Positions 21,428 to 34,791 are shown, numbered from the stretch's first letter. The stretch is DNA of 64,000 nucleotides from Cryptomeria japonica (GCF_030272615.1 NC_081414.1:337942502-338006501); one strand, 5' to 3'. The notes: generated by a model from the letters alone, not told the origin. Program-made: numbers and translations.

Positions 21428-22658
21428 TGTTAGGATAACCAGTGAACAACTGAGAGGGGGGGGAGGTGAATTAGTTGTTAACAGATTATAACATTTAATC
21501 CACTTAATAACCTTTAACCATATTAAGTACCGGTAAAGCAAAAATAGATATCGATAAGCAATACAACTTAACAATTAAACAGATAATCAATGCAAAGCAA
21601 CCATACCACATAACACCATGATTTGTACATGGAAAACCTGGAAAGGGAAAAACCACGGTGGGAAGCCTACCCACAGTTAGATGAAACTTCTATAGAAAGT
21701 ATGTGATACAATGAGGGGTCTGCACATGCAAGAAGGCACATTGCCTAGAGCGTACTGCTCATTACAAAAGAGTCTCACTGACTACAGAGAGGCAACAACC
21801 ATCTCAAGATAAATGGACAACGATCCAATAGAGTGAACTGCTAGAGATAGCATCTACCATGCATGATTACAGTCCCAGTTAAGCTCAATACTTGAGGCCT
21901 TTAACCTCTTCCTTAATCCCAATTCGATCACCTATGATCGACCAAATCTCCTTTGCATATGATATTGCATTCCAAGACCATGGCTACTTATTCCATTCCT
22001 TACCCTTTATCTACAATGAGATCTTACATCATTTTATACAAACCCTAAGGCCTAAACCAATTAGGTCGGCCACCTAAAAGATATTACAATAAGATCTTAC
22101 ATAAATCCATATTACAATGATATGCCATGTCGGCTTAAGACCAAAACAACAATAACAAATCCATAAAACATCCCGGTAACATGTAGAGTACATGTTAACA
22201 TAATATCGGTCCATAACCTAGATAGGTACCGGACCTATTCTGGGTCCACCACACCAAAGCAATGTCTTCAAGTAGTTGAAGAACGATCAAAGAACATCTT
22301 TAGCATCTTGAAATCTATGTAGAAGCTGCACCAACACCAATTATGCATCCTATCAAGATTCCTTAGTGAGAGCTTTGTCGGTAAAGCCTTAAACTAGTGT
22401 CAATAAGGGTTTACCAGAGTGTATGATAGCATCTGATTACCAAGTCAATACCATCTGACCAAGACATGCTCCAGAAGCACCTACCACATGTAACCAATCA
22501 CATTCCATAAATCCAAACATGTCGGAAGTGTCCAACAGATAGTCTTTTCTGTCGGTAACACTAGATCTTCTATCGGTAACCAACCATAACTGCTAGTGTT
22601 CACATCAATGACAAAACATCAATGCAACACATAATCAATTCATCCAATAATGCCAACA
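21428..22658 (-). repeat. Solo LTR G (1231 bp)
   Basis: Ends are TGTTAGGATAACC...ATGCCAACA, flanked on both sides by TGATA (21423-21427 and 22659-22663). It contains GGGAAAAACCACGGTGGG and a G-rich box near its left end, as do the LTRs of E and C. Orientation follows those relatives. Nothing internal remains, so this is an LTR-LTR recombination product. Confidence 0.85.
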
Positions 22659-22737
22659 TGATATTGTTATGATTGTTAAGTTTTAAAAAAGTAAAATATT
22701 GTTTTATATTGTTTCATCCCCCCTTTCAATATAATTA

Positions 22738-23746
22738 TGTTCTCGTCAATTGATATAAAAGATGGTTTCTCCAAGTATAGTTTAATTTCTAGAAGGAAGA
22801 TCTTGATAGCACACATGGCAATAGAAACAAGAAATGATGTATTCGAAAGTGAAGATGACTGTGTAAGAGAAGAAAACAAAGAGTTAGAGTTAGAAGAAAA
22901 AAAAATGTGGGGAAGATGAAGCAAAAGTGGATCTTAAAGGAGAGCTCATATGTGCCTTAAATGAAATAAAGAGACTTAAGAGGATAATTTAAAGCAAAAA
23001 TTATAGCTTCAAGAGGAATGTGAATCTAAGGCGAGGTTATCACAAAGTCTTGAAGAATTTGAAAAGATGACCATTGATCTGAAAATTCAAATTGAAGATG
23101 GTAAAAGGATTGAAGAGGAAGCGAGAAATCAATTGAAGAAATAGGAAGGAGATTATGAGAGGTTGGAATCAAAATTTATTTTCTTGAGAAAGGAACTAGA
23201 AAAAACAACCTCTAAACAAAAGTTTCAAATATGAGAAGAATATCAAGATCTTGAATGATATTATAAATGAGCAAAGGTCACCATCTATAAAGAATAGCCT
23301 TGGGTATGAAAACTTTCAAATGGCTAACAAAGAAGATTCCAAATAGCCACCTAAGAATGTTAGATAAAGATTGAGTTTTATTGATGCCCTCAAAAGTCCC
23401 ATCAAAAGTGGAAGCAACAAGAAGAAAGAGAGTCAAGATACATATCAATCAAACACTCCTTCAAAAGTTAACAAGGAAATTTTCAAAAAGTCCTTCCCTC
23501 CAAGACAATCACATTTGATGAGGTTCCAAAGTTACTTTTATGGTTATTATTTTTTTTGCACTAATTTTGGACATAAAGAAAGAAATTGTAGGGAACATGT
23601 GAGATATAATTATGTATAGAATAAAAAATAAGTTCTTATGGGTTTTCAAGTAGGAAATATAATTCATGTTCTCCTTTATTAGATTATAATGTTATATTCT
23701 ATAAATGCAACAACTATGGGCATATAGCATGATTTTGTAGAAGTTG
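22738..23746 (+). pseudogene. Element F gag, first part
   Basis: A Glu/Lys-rich coiled-coil region (22738-23280, several stops) is followed by a Lys/Ser-rich linker and two degraded CCHC knuckles: FCTNFGHKERNC at about 23556 and KCNNYGHIA-x-FCRS just before 23746. The first Cys of each knuckle is lost. The frame is cut by element E after the second knuckle and continues at 33481. It is related to the gag at 30900-31967, which shares the coiled-coil plus knuckle layout. Confidence 0.55.
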
Positions 23747-23750
23747 TTGT

Positions 23751-25224
23751 TGAACACTTTTGGATGTTGAGGAGGAAGGGGGGGGGGGGGGGGGGGGGTG
23801 TTGAATCAACATATATAAAAAATAAACTAATTTACCCAATCAATTATCATTCATTTCATTTACCATATGTTTAGAAGTAAAGAACTAAAAAACACAATAG
23901 AAATCACACATGAAAAACAAGATTTTATGTGAAAAACCAAATAAGGGAAAAACTGTGATGAGAACTATCCCACTATATGAAAAGAGGTTATAATCTTTTT
24001 TGGCTCAAGGACAAGGAAGCTCATTGCTCGACTTGCAAGACTGAGGCACACAACCTCTAGGCAAGATACAAGGGACTTGCATTACTAAGATGCACAATCT
24101 CAAGGAAAGATACAATGGAGACTTATAGACAATAAATATCACTTCTTTTGGTCAAGATACAAAGCATCTAAGAATAAAGTATTAATATGATTTAATTGTT
24201 GATAATCACATCCTTTGATATGTTGATTACAGTTCACTATTAATATGTATCTGAAACTGTTTGCATTACTATTCAATTGCACTTGTGCAACTTTGCATTT
24301 ACACAATATCACTGAATCACACCACATACAACTTATTTTTAATCCTCCAAAATGATTTCATCCTTTATAAAACATTCACAATCAAAATAACATCAATTAG
24401 GTCAACCTAATTGATGTAACGTGCAGATATAAGTCGTTGTCCCAAAAACAATCTTCAAGGTAATACAAAAGGTAGAATGAGGTGTGTGAAGGATCACACC
24501 ATGTTGCCACACCTTCCTATCCATTCTAGATCAATGCCTATAGATCCACACACTACCGCACAAACCACGACATCATAGGTCAATTTCAAGAGATAAAACT
24601 ATTAGTGCCCACTAACCAAACTAACTCAAAACATGATGTAGACCACCAAGAAAAATTTTTGATGCACCACATAGCATCATCAATTGTTAAAAAGCCAAAT
24701 CATCGAACCACAACAAAATTACTGAAGGCAGAGGAACACAACACATGCCAACAAATTGTCACTATGTCACTACACAAGATGATACACAATCCAACGTAAA
24801 ATTAAACTCTAGATCAAATGAGAACCTAGAAACTGAGATATATCCAAAATTTTCATCCACCAACAACATACTACAACCACAAGAACTGATGAAGCAATGT
24901 GCCACAATGCGGACAAAGTTATGAGCATACTCTAACAAAATGTTCACCAAAACAATCACACTTAGCCAAAACCAACTGCAAAACACTGAGATCTTCTCCA
25001 AAGCTCCAGAAGAAGCCATGATACAACTCGATATACCATATAAATCATCCACAATCAATTTACACATATCTGCATGAACACTAAACTAATTGTCTGATAC
25101 TACACTAGTTGAACATGTATCTGAACCAAAGATATCGACAAGTTTGACAACTAAACATACATATTTGTACCAAATATATCGATAACTTTGACATCAATGA
25201 CAACACAAACTCATATTTGCAACA
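23751..25224 (-). repeat. Element E 3' LTR
   Basis: Aligned with 32030-33475 throughout. It carries a 21-base G run at 23778-23798 where the other LTR has seven. The U5-side block has the 'ggcaagatacaagggacttgc' words and the AAACC...GGGAAAAAC motif shared with other LTRs here. Confidence 0.85.
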
Positions 25225-25240
25225 ATCTCTCCCTTTGTCA
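25225..25240 (-). other. Element E polypurine tract
   Basis: On the minus strand TGACAAAGGGAGAGAT directly precedes the LTR start TGTTGCAAATATG. It is the plus-strand primer site for reverse transcription. Confidence 0.75.
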
Positions 25241-25274
25241 TTGATGGAAACACTTATGCCAACACAAAACATAT

Positions 25275-26840
25275 TGTAGATGTCTAAAACTGGTCAACGC
25301 TTGCGGAGTCGTATTTTAACATTGACGCATTGCCTTATTTTAGGTTTTTGTGTCGCATTAACATTTCTCCTATGTTACGCACTTGGTCTTTATCATTTGC
25401 GAGCATCGAGTCCTTCTTCCGCATTCTTCATTTGTCTCGCTTTCGAATTTGGTCTTGTCAATAATAATCTTCAGTCATGATTTTGATCGATCTTATCCTG
25501 TCGCATCAATGTGCATGTTGATTTGTCATCATTTTGGACATCATCAATCCTAATTAGGGTTTTGTCCTCTTTTCAATCTTGTCATCTTGCGATCGATTCG
25601 TCATCGATCCTGGTCCTCTGATCAAATTGTCATCAATCTTGTCATCTTGCAATCGATATGTCATCGATCATTGACATTTTCAATCTTGTCGCTTTGCGAT
25701 CGATTTGTCGTCAATCATTGTCATTTTCAATCTTGTCATTTTGCGATCGATTTGTCATCGATCGTCATCCTTCTCAATCATGTCAATTTGGATCAATTAG
25801 TCATTGTTCCTCATCAATTGGCACATTTATCAATCAAATCGTTTGTCAACATTGGTCCTTTGTTAGTCAGAATCATGATCAAATCGACCCTGCATCAATT
25901 CTCTTTTGTCAAGACCTAAATGTCATCCTTGCATTTCTAATTCATCTTCTAGGGTTTCATGATTTATTCATTTAACCTTGTTTGTCATTTCTCTCTCTAG
26001 GTTAAATAGTTTATTTATCCTAAGTCTTCTCATCGCAATTAAATGTTCATTTAATTAGCTAATTAATTCCTCCCTCTTTTGTGAATTAAATTAATAAATG
26101 AAAAATTGTTAATTAATTCACTTAATTCCTAATTTCCTCATTTTCTAATTTTCTTAATTCCTAATTTCCTCATTTTCTAATTTTCCTAATTCCTAATTTT
26201 CATCAATTTTCTAATTTCCTAATTTCTAAATTCATCTAATTTTCTAATTTCTCCTATTTCTCCTAATTTCATGGGAATGACATTTCAATCTTGTCATAAT
26301 TTGTCATAATTGACAATCAATCAATTTTGACATAGAAATTTGTCATAATTTTGTCAAAATTATCAATCAATCAATCTTGCACAGAAAGTGCAAATTTGTC
26401 ATAATTTGTCATGATTGTCATTTTTGATTTGCAATTTTCATTCGAATCAAATTCATGCTAATCTTGTCTTTTCTCCAATTTATCTATAAATTGGATGAAT
26501 TTCTTCAATCCCAATTAATCACTTTTTTGAATCCCTGGTCCTTGGTCGAATCAATCACGCTTCTAGTATTCTTGCGCTATCGTCTTGTCTACTTGCTTTC
26601 ACATCATGCTTATGCACTAGTAGGTGAGATCCACAAACAAAGCTATTTGAAGGAGAAAGAAGAACAATGGAGCCACATGAAGGAGACATTCAAGTTTGCA
26701 ATGGTTTGCGTTTGAATTGATGTCTTGTTTTCATGTCTTTATTGAGTGTAATTAGGATTGTTATCATTGCAATTGAGTTTTCGTGATTGAACTAGGCTAA
26801 TGTTTACATTGCTTTGATGATCCTCAATTTCCTAGCTACA
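25275..26840 (+). repeat. Solo LTR H1 (1566 bp)
   Basis: Ends are TGTAGATGTCTAAAA...TTTCCTAGCTACA with duplication CATAT (25270-25274 and 26841-26845). It is the same family as H2 (50673-51932), in opposite orientation. At 25565-25790 it has about four copies of a unit of roughly 58 bp containing GCGATCGATTTGTCATCGAT. The frames at 25587-25975 are translations of these repeats, not genes. Confidence 0.9.
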
Positions 26841-26899
26841 CATATCACTCTCCATAATGCATTCTCTCCCCCTTTAACATCAAGGACAAAGGGTTTCTT

Positions 26900-29800
26900 C
26901 TCAACAAAACACAAACTTATACAAAACTGCAATATTACTCCCCCTATCTACAACAACTCCTCAAAAAATGAAAATGCATTTGAAAGCCAGAACTATACTC
27001 CAATCATCATCTACTTATCTGCATATATACAAGAGCAAAATTGCCTTACTGACAGGATTTTAAGCATCTTGCAGAGCTGGAAGTATGATGCCTTTATGAA
27101 TAAACCTAAGGTACATCTAGGTAGTCTTCTATTCTTTTCTCGTAGAGGCTAAGAATATACCTTGATTCTCAATCTTCAACATGAGATCCTCTATCTCTTT
27201 GCAACTAAATGGAACCTTTATTGACCTCTCTATTTTTTTAGAGTTTTCAAACAACTTCAACATACTAGTGAGCTTCATATCAACCACATCTCTCAGAAGA
27301 CCAAATCATTTCTTGATCTCCCCCCTTTGATTATTTAGTAGATTCAACTTTAAATATGAATTTTCCAATTGAGCTTTGTCATTTCTATCTACATCCTTCT
27401 TCCAATCGACTACCCCAGAAATCTATACAATCTATGCTTCCAAAATATCCATTTGACTTTTAATATCCTTAGTGGATAGTGGCCACTGATGACAAAAATG
27501 GTAAACAACCACTATATCATTCACAATGTTTTCAAACACTCCCATGATATCCTTCAACCAAGTTTGTGCATCAAGACACCTATCCACTAACTCCTTTACC
27601 CTTTTCTCCTTTACTCTCTTCTCCACATTTTTCAAAATTGTTCCTTCTAAGTTAGAAGCGTGATCTTTTAAACCATTAAGCAACACCTACAACTACTCCA
27701 CATCACTTAGGGACTCATCTAGTATGACCTTCAAACTCTTCTCATGAAGAAACTTCACTGTATCATTAATTAGTTATGTGCATTGCACCTTTGACATTAT
27801 AAACTTCTTTTGCATTGTGTCATGGAGAACGTCACCCAAATATAACATGTGAAGGGGTGACAACTGGTTAATGTCCATCTGACCTTGAGACATAAGTACT
27901 TGAATTACCTCAAAAATAATCATTGGTTCAAACTTCATTAATAACTATAACAATTCATCAATCAAAAAAAAAATGTAACAATTCTAATACAAAATTTCTA
28001 GAGGGTCTAAACAATTCTCCACCAGACATACTTGTTCTTTATTTATTTGTTCCCTTCTCCTTCTCCTTCTCCTCTTTCTCTTTCTCTAGACTCTTCTCTT
28101 TCTCCTTCTTCTCTTTTGTCATCTCCTTCTCCTATATCTTCTTCTTCTCCTTCTCATGACTCTTCTTTTTCTCCTTCGCTAGGCTCTCTTTCTTCTCCTT
28201 CTCTCGTGTCTTCTATGGAAACACTTTTGCAACATTCTCTACATCCTTATCTATATACACCTAGTCATTCAAACTAGTTCGTAGACCTACATATTCACTT
28301 ATCTTATCCTCTATTTTCTTTTATGGATCTACTCCATTGCTACTTGCACCATGAGAACACCCTTATGGACTAGTCCATGTGTTTGTCTTCTTCGAAGGAG
28401 AAGAAAAAGTATTCTTCAACTCTTCTATAGCCTTAATTGCTTCATCTTTAGTCTTCTTGACCATCCTTTGATAGTCATCTGGATCTACTCTCATTTTTAT
28501 GTTTTATCTATATTTTGTTCTAAATTGTGTATTAAGAGTTTGCACCATCTTGGCTCTATTCCCCTTAGATAAAGGGTTTCTCACCATGTCCAATGCCTAT
28601 GTCCTTGTATTGGATTCTTTTATCACTACATCCTTTCTTCTTGATATCATAGCTTCCAATAAGTCCTTAGGTAACTTAACAACAATTTCACTCACAGTCT
28701 TATCAAAAGTGATCAAATATTTCATAATAGCCTTTTCTATTTTTTGCTTATTAGCTGGAGGCGCATCATTGTACATCCCTACAATCATATCCAAAGAGAC
28801 ATGTACACAAATAGTATTTACCAGATTGTCAAAGTCAAGTGGTTGATAATCAACATCAACCAGAGGGATTCTTATCTTCTTCTTCTTTCCCTTTGTCTCT
28901 ACTAGTTCTTTCTACTTCACTTCCTTCCTCTTCTTGGCTAGCAAATTTTCTGGAGAGACCAAAGTTCTCTTCCTTTGACTAAGAGGCATAGTGTCCTCTT
29001 CACTCTCATCATCTTCAATTTTGATTTTTGTCCTTGCGGACCTCTTCCTAATTACAAACTTTTTATTTCCCACTTCTTCATCTATTTTGTTGCTCTCAAC
29101 TTTTTCAACAACAAACTTCATACCTTTCTTTCCTCTTGTTTCCTTTTGTTTAGATCTTTGTCCTTTCTTTTCACTTGTCACAAATCTAGTTGGGGTCCTA
29201 GAGGAACCAATCTTTACTAAAGGAGTGGCAGAAAATAACCTATTCCTCATTAGTACCTTCTTTGCAAACACTTCTTCAACTATAGGTAAATTTATCTTTT
29301 GCTAAAGCTTCTCCATTCTCTTTCCATGTCCTCTCTTATATTTCTCCTTGACTATTTTGTTCAATATTTTTGTAGCAGTTCCAAACCTCTATTCATTTGG
29401 ATCAATCTACAAATTCAATAAAGTATCAATGTTTTTTTTAATATCTTCTGAAGGTACCTCACAAGGTAACTCAGGCAACCATGCAATCCTTGGTTCAACA
29501 ACTTCTACATAAAAAACTCACCATAACAGTAAATTCATTCTTGTATTTTTAAATCAATTCACCAAGGATCCTCTCTCTAGCTTGCATCTTGTTTTGAAAT
29601 TTTTTTAACCAAACGCAATATTGCTTGTTGTATTCTTTTGTATCATTGTTAAAGCTTCTAATATGATGTTTGATTTGCACTCCAATAGGAACAAACTTGT
29701 CCTAGACACCTTATTCCCTATGCCCAAAAGCTCATTCATAAACATGAAGGCCAAACCTGTGATCAAAGACCTATAGCTGAATGAATACTTTACACTATTG

Positions 29801-30504
29801 GTCTTCTCAAGATTGTCTAGCAATTGAAGTCCCAAAAGTTCACACATATCAAACTTCTCACCTTGAACCACTATCTAATATGTTGCATAGATTGAGAAGG
29901 CGACAATAGAACCCTCATGGTTTTGAAAATATATCTTATATTCTACTCCCTTGGTAATATACTTGACACCCAAATCAACTATATTGTCCACTATCATAGA
30001 TCTCTTATTAGATATTGAACCAATCAACTATGTTATAATATCATTCTTAACCATCTTTATCATTGGGATAGTGCCAAAGTAGCACAATCTAGTTAAGGCC
30101 CTAATGGAATCCTTTGTGATTCTATGAGGTTGGTCAAGAAACATCACATCACCATCAATATGACTTAAGATAATTTGAATCCATGCATGCTCATCATTGA
30201 ATTTGAGTAAATATTTACAAATGTTCAAACCTAACTCTAGAATATGCTTGTATTAGGGCTTGAATGTCATCAAATCATCCTCCACTAACTACTTACACAA
30301 ATAATTAAACTTTACATGAATTACCTTCATCAAGGGCGCAAGGATATAGGCCCTAACATACTCAATGTAAATTACATCTATTGGGATCATAAAAAAAAAT
30401 CCTTCCTTGTCTCTTACCATAGCCACATATGGATAAGGCTTGAATATCAGTTGTGGCTTCAAAGAATGGTAGATAATGATAGGTATAGCCATTTTCCACC
30501 ACAC
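26900..30504 (-). pseudogene. ORF X: non-pol ORF of element E, related to A and B
   Basis: A single minus-strand frame can be followed from the ATG at 30492 to about 28000 with no frameshift, broken only by stops (TAG, TAA and TGA). A shifted continuation at 27686-26900 is probably its C-terminus. Residues 1-300 look globular; near residue 135 come RITKDSIRALTRLC and NDIIT. At about residue 214 is KFDMCELLG...LLDNLEKTNSVK...SLITGLAFMF, which matches the FDWAQII...SYLVYMF block of unit A and the FDYASFI...SLLMHLF block of unit B in spacing. Next come a basic linker (KKGQRSKQKETRGKKGMK), an acidic patch (DDESEEDTMP), and a helical C-terminus with Lys-Glu repeats encoded by a CTT/CTC-rich tract at 28036-28230. 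The upstream gap (30505-30899) may hold an internal promoter or leader. Function unknown. Confidence 0.6.
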
Positions 30505-30899
30505 AAACAGAAACTAATAATCTAGGGTTTGTAGAAAAAGCCTTTAATCACACTATCACACCAAAAATATATTTTGCATTGAATATCTCTTGAATTCACA
30601 AGATCACAAGTGATCAAATGAATTCAAAAAAATAATTTATTTGTTTCATCCACCTACTGGTTTTTTGACATAAATGCATTTTACCATTAGACTCAAAAAG
30701 TTGATACTCTATATTTCCAGAAATCTCAAACATATCTATGGACTAGCACAAACATCCAAAATGGTTAGGAAATGCCTTCACAACATCTAGCATGCTAAAA
30801 ATAATTTAGCATCCAAACTACAAGGGGTGTTCACAAGGTCTTCAATTAGTTCTCCTCCTTAGACAATGCCTTTTATATCTAGTTTCAAGAGGAAACATT

Positions 30900-31967
30900 T
30901 GCACCATCGGTAGGTATAGATCCATCCATAGCCTTTCCTTCTACATTCTCATCAGATTTCTTCACACATGTCTTCTTTACTTCTCCTCTTCTTCATTGGC
31001 ATCAATCTTCTTTCCTAGACTAGAAGTCTTCTCATTCTTTCCTCTACATAATCAAGAAATGTGTCTTGACTTATTACAATTATAACAAGTAAGACCTTGT
31101 TGCAAACCATTTTTGTTCCTTCTGACATTAGACCTACACTCAACAACCTTGTGCCCAAATTTTTTTCAAGCATAGGAATACCCATTGAATGACTGAGCAT
31201 TTCTACCATAGTTTGTATTTGCATGTTCATTCTACGCATTGACCATTAAATGTCTAACATCTAATTTGACTTCTACATTCACTAGCTCTATCTCCAAACT
31301 TATTGTAAGAGTAGCATTGACCATTAAATATTTGACATCTAATTTGACTTCTACATTCACTAGCTCTATCTCCAAACTTATTGCATGAAAAATAGTTACC
31401 ATTTAAAGATGATGAATACCTAATTTGAGAAGGAGGAGGCTTCCCAAAATTCTTCTTGTTTCCGACCGGAATGAAACCTTTTTTATCTTCATTTATATTT
31501 TTCAATTGATCCTTGAACTTTTCCTTTCATGTATCCTCTTTGTTGAGAGTCTTAGAACATTCACCTTTTTCAAAACCAAGTCTCACTTTATCTTTAGATT
31601 ACTTTTGAGCACTTAGCGCCACATCAAATATTTCAATACCGCCTTTAAACATCAAGCTCTTCTCAATTTGTGCTTTTTCTCATTTCAACTCTTTCCTCAA
31701 CAAGAGGACTTCTTCTTCAATTTTGGTACATTTTTTGGATTTGATATGTAGCTTTGTTTCAATATCACCAATGGGCTTCATTCTATCTTCAACTTGCTTT
31801 CTCAGATAACCAATGCATTCTTTTGTTTTCTTGTTCTTTTCTATACTTTTCTTCAAATTAGCAAGAGCATATCTCAATTCTCCTTCCATATCCACTACAG
31901 CTTCAATGTCCCATTCATGTTGTTCCATAACATCCAAATCTTTCTCAGATTCAAATATTATGCTCAA
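30900..31967 (-). pseudogene. Element E gag
   Basis: The start ATG at 31967 lies 50 bases past the primer site. Residues 1-95 are an open coiled-coil region (LRYALANLKKSIEKNKKTKE). After several stops, the frame 31505-31254 carries two near-identical CCHC-like knuckles (CNKFGDRASEC and YNKFGDRASEC) made by a 78-bp tandem duplication, with His changed to Asp. A further knuckle follows near 31090. The product should be the particle protein that packages element RNA. Stops show it is no longer functional. Confidence 0.6.
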
Positions 31968-32010
31968 ATCATGGATCTACCTTAGTTGTTAGATTGTTTC
32001 TTTAGGAACC

Positions 32011-32026
32011 TTGCTCTAATACCAAT
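32011..32026 (-). other. Element E primer-binding site
   Basis: The minus strand reads TTGGTATTAGAGCAAGG next to the LTR end, an initiator-Met tRNA type site. Confidence 0.75.
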
Positions 32027-32029
32027 TTT

Positions 32030-33475
32030 TGAACATGTATGGATGTTGGGGGGGTTGAATTAGCATATGTTAAAAATTAACCAATTTACTGAATCAATTA
32101 TCATTCATTCCATTTACCACACATGAAAAAGTAAAGAATTAAAAAATACAATAGAAATCCCACATGAACACCAATATTTTTTGTGGAAAACCCAATAGGG
32201 GAAAAACCACGGTGAGAACTATACCACTATATGAAAACAGGTTACAATTTTTTAGGCTCAAGGCCAAGGAAGCTCATTGCTCCTGATATGGACTTGCAAG
32301 ACTAAGGGGCACAACCTCAGGGAAAGATACAAGGGACTTGCATTACTGAGATGCACAATCTTAGGGAAAGATACAATGGAGACTTGTGAAAACTAAATAT
32401 CACTTCTTTTGGGAAAGATACAAAGCATCTAAGAATAAAGTATCAACATGATTGAGTTGTTGAGGCCACATCCTCTAATATGTTGATTATAGTCCACTGT
32501 TAATATGCATCAAATATTACATTCATTATTGTTCAATTGCACTTGTGCAACTTTGAATTTACACAATATCACAAAATCACACCATATAGAACTTGTTCTT
32601 AATCCTCCAAAATAATTTCATCTTTTATATACCATTCACAATTGAAATAACATCAATTAGATCAACCTAATTGTTGTAACATGTAGATATATATAGTCGG
32701 CGCAAAAATAATCTTTAAGAAAATACAAAAGGTAGAATGGGGTGTGTGAAACATTACACCATGTTGTCACACCTTCCTATCCATTCCAGATCAATGCAGG
32801 TATAGATCCACACACTACCACATGAACTAAAACATCATAGGTCGACTTCAAGAGATAAAATTGTTAGTGCCCACTAACTAAACTAACTCAAAACATGATA
32901 CAAACCACCAAAAAAACTTGTCGATGAACTAAATAGTATCATTAGATGCCAACATACCCAAATCATCAAACTGCACCACCAAAATTATTAAAGGCAAAGG
33001 AATGCAACACTTCCACCAAACTGACATTCTATTATTGCACAAACCAATATAAACTTCAATTGTAGATTAAATGAGAACCTAGAAATTGATATATATGCAA
33101 CATTTGCATCCACCAACATCATACTATGACCGCAAGAACTGATGAAGTAATGTGCCACAATGCGGACCAAAATTGTAAGCATACCCTGACAAACTGTTCA
33201 CAAAAATAGTCACACTTAGCCAATACCAACTATGGACTATTAAGATATTTTCCAAAGCTTTGGATAAGCCATAATATAAATGGCTATACCATCTAAATCA
33301 GCCACAATCAATTTCCACGTATCTGCATGAACACTGAACTAATCCTCTATTATTGCACTAGTTGAACATGTATTCGAACCAATGATATCAACAAGTCTTG
33401 CAGCTGAACACACATTCAAACCAAAGATATCAACAAGTTTGACGTCAATGACAACACAAACTCACATTTGCAATA
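32030..33475 (-). repeat. Element E 5' LTR
   Basis: Bounded by the primer site on one side and by duplication GTTGT at 33476 on the other; the outermost CA has become TA. It contains GGGGAAAAACCACGGTGAGA. Divergence from the 3' LTR by eye is clearly above 5%, so the insertion is old. Confidence 0.85.
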
Positions 33476-33480
33476 GTTGT

Positions 33481-34024
33481 CTTGTAGAAACTAAACAAGG
33501 TAAGAAGAAGGATATTATGGACCAACATAAAAGAAAAACTACAAAAGTTTGGAGAAGAAATCAAGAATAAAATAATGAGAAAAAAAATTATGCTTGTGCA
33601 AACTACATTTCATGCTTAAGAGGTATCATTAAGTTCACGAGAAGAAGTACAAATTCAGGGGGGTTAATTATTGCATTATCTTTCAATTCTATGAAGAAGA
33701 CAACTCAAAAGGATGAAGTCTTAGAAAAAAATAGAGAATAAGAAGACATTTCCAATGATCTATTTGTGGATGGAATAATAATGAACATTTCTTTTCCATT
33801 GGTTTTAGAAATGGGAAGAGTTATTGTAAATTGGAAAATGGTGTCAGTTATGTCAAGAGGAAGTCTTATAGAAGGGGGAGTTTTCTTTGTGAAAATACTA
33901 AATTTTCTTTTTTCATTGATGTCAAAGGAGGAGAGATATAGAAAGGAGAAGCATTAGAATAAGGGGTAGCATTATGTTCATGCCATATTCACATATTGTT
34001 TGATTGCAAAGTTGACATCAATGA
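33481..34024 (+). pseudogene. Element F gag, continuation
   Basis: This resumes the frame interrupted at 23746 with LVETKQGKKKDIMDQHKRK, a basic stretch after the second knuckle, then decays. The region ends at a polypurine tract. No protease or pol is seen before the LTR, so F also lacks pol here. Confidence 0.5.
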
Positions 34025-34791
34025 CAAAGGGGGATATTGTTGGAAATATTATCATTGATGTCAAAGGTGTTTGGATGATATTATTGGCAAGATTGTTGTT
34101 ATTAATGACATGACTTGTCTAAGAAGATTTTCATTAATGTCAAAGGCATGGAGAGTATATCTACAATCGTATTATTGTTGCCAAAGAAATCATATTAATT
34201 GTATGAAGGCCAAAGGCCACTAATCACTATCAAATGTTCAAACCAAATTAGTTTCGACTATTCATTATTATAGGAAAAATTGCACTATATCAAGATATTA
34301 AGAATGTTAACTAATGGAGATCAAAAGACAAATATTATGATTTTAAGGCAACAATGACCAACTCCATGCATATTAGTGCTCTTAACAAAGTCATTTCATT
34401 CTATGAATTATTAATTTTTTACGAGGTCAACATTCCGATGTGAAGCACCAAAGTTAAATTTATTGATATTTTATATGGTTGATCCATGTCATGACGAGTA
34501 CCACTTTTTTAAAAAAATGTCTTTTGGAGAAAGTGTCACCTTTGGAAAAATAAAATTCACATTAAAAATGGTAAACCTTTCTTAGAGAAGTCATCTCACT
34601 TGGTGAAGAGGTATGATAGGTAGATATTGAAGATGATGTGAATGAAAAAATGCAAGAACTAAGAAGATATATTATTATTATTATTTATTATAGCTGAGAA
34701 AACTTATAAATGAGAATATTTATGAAGATTTTATAGAGGAATTATGAGCAGATTTAAGTAGACATATGAGGCATATTTGAGTAGACCTTAT
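34025..34791 (+). repeat. Element F polypurine tract and 3' LTR
   Basis: AAAGGGGGATAT at about 34026-34037 is followed by TGTTGGAAATATTATC. The LTR aligns with 19813-20570 and is cut at about 34791 by another LTR-like start. Confidence 0.65.

Larger units (their letters stand above)
23751..33475 (-). mobile_element. Element E: complete pol-less LTR element
   Basis: E has two LTRs (32030-33475 and 23751-25224) and a perfect 5-bp target duplication GTTGT (23746-23750 and 33476-33480). Reading minus, the order is LTR, primer site, gag (31967-30900), a 400-bp gap, ORF X (30504 to about 26900), solo LTR H1, polypurine tract and LTR. No protease, integrase, reverse transcriptase or RNase H motif was found. 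Excising E with one GTTGT joins CRSC to LVETKQGKKK in the F gag frame. Confidence 0.8.
19813..34791 (+). mobile_element. Element F: old LTR element hosting G and E
   Basis: A left LTR starts at 19813 and a right LTR at 34038. They share long diverged stretches, such as the blocks around GAAGGCCAAAG, GGAGAAGGTGTCACCTTTGG and CATCTCACTTGGTGAAG. Between them lies a plus-strand gag-like frame that resumes precisely after the insertion E. No pol was found. F is heavily decayed. Confidence 0.6.

Noticed and set aside
25587-25975. Two overlapping ORFs rich in Ser/His/Phe repeats
   Set aside because: They are translations of the GATCGAT repeat units of solo LTR H1.
28036-28277. Ser/Pro/Phe-rich plus-strand ORFs
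   Set aside because: They are the antisense of a Lys-Glu repeat in ORF X, a CTT/CTC-rich tract.
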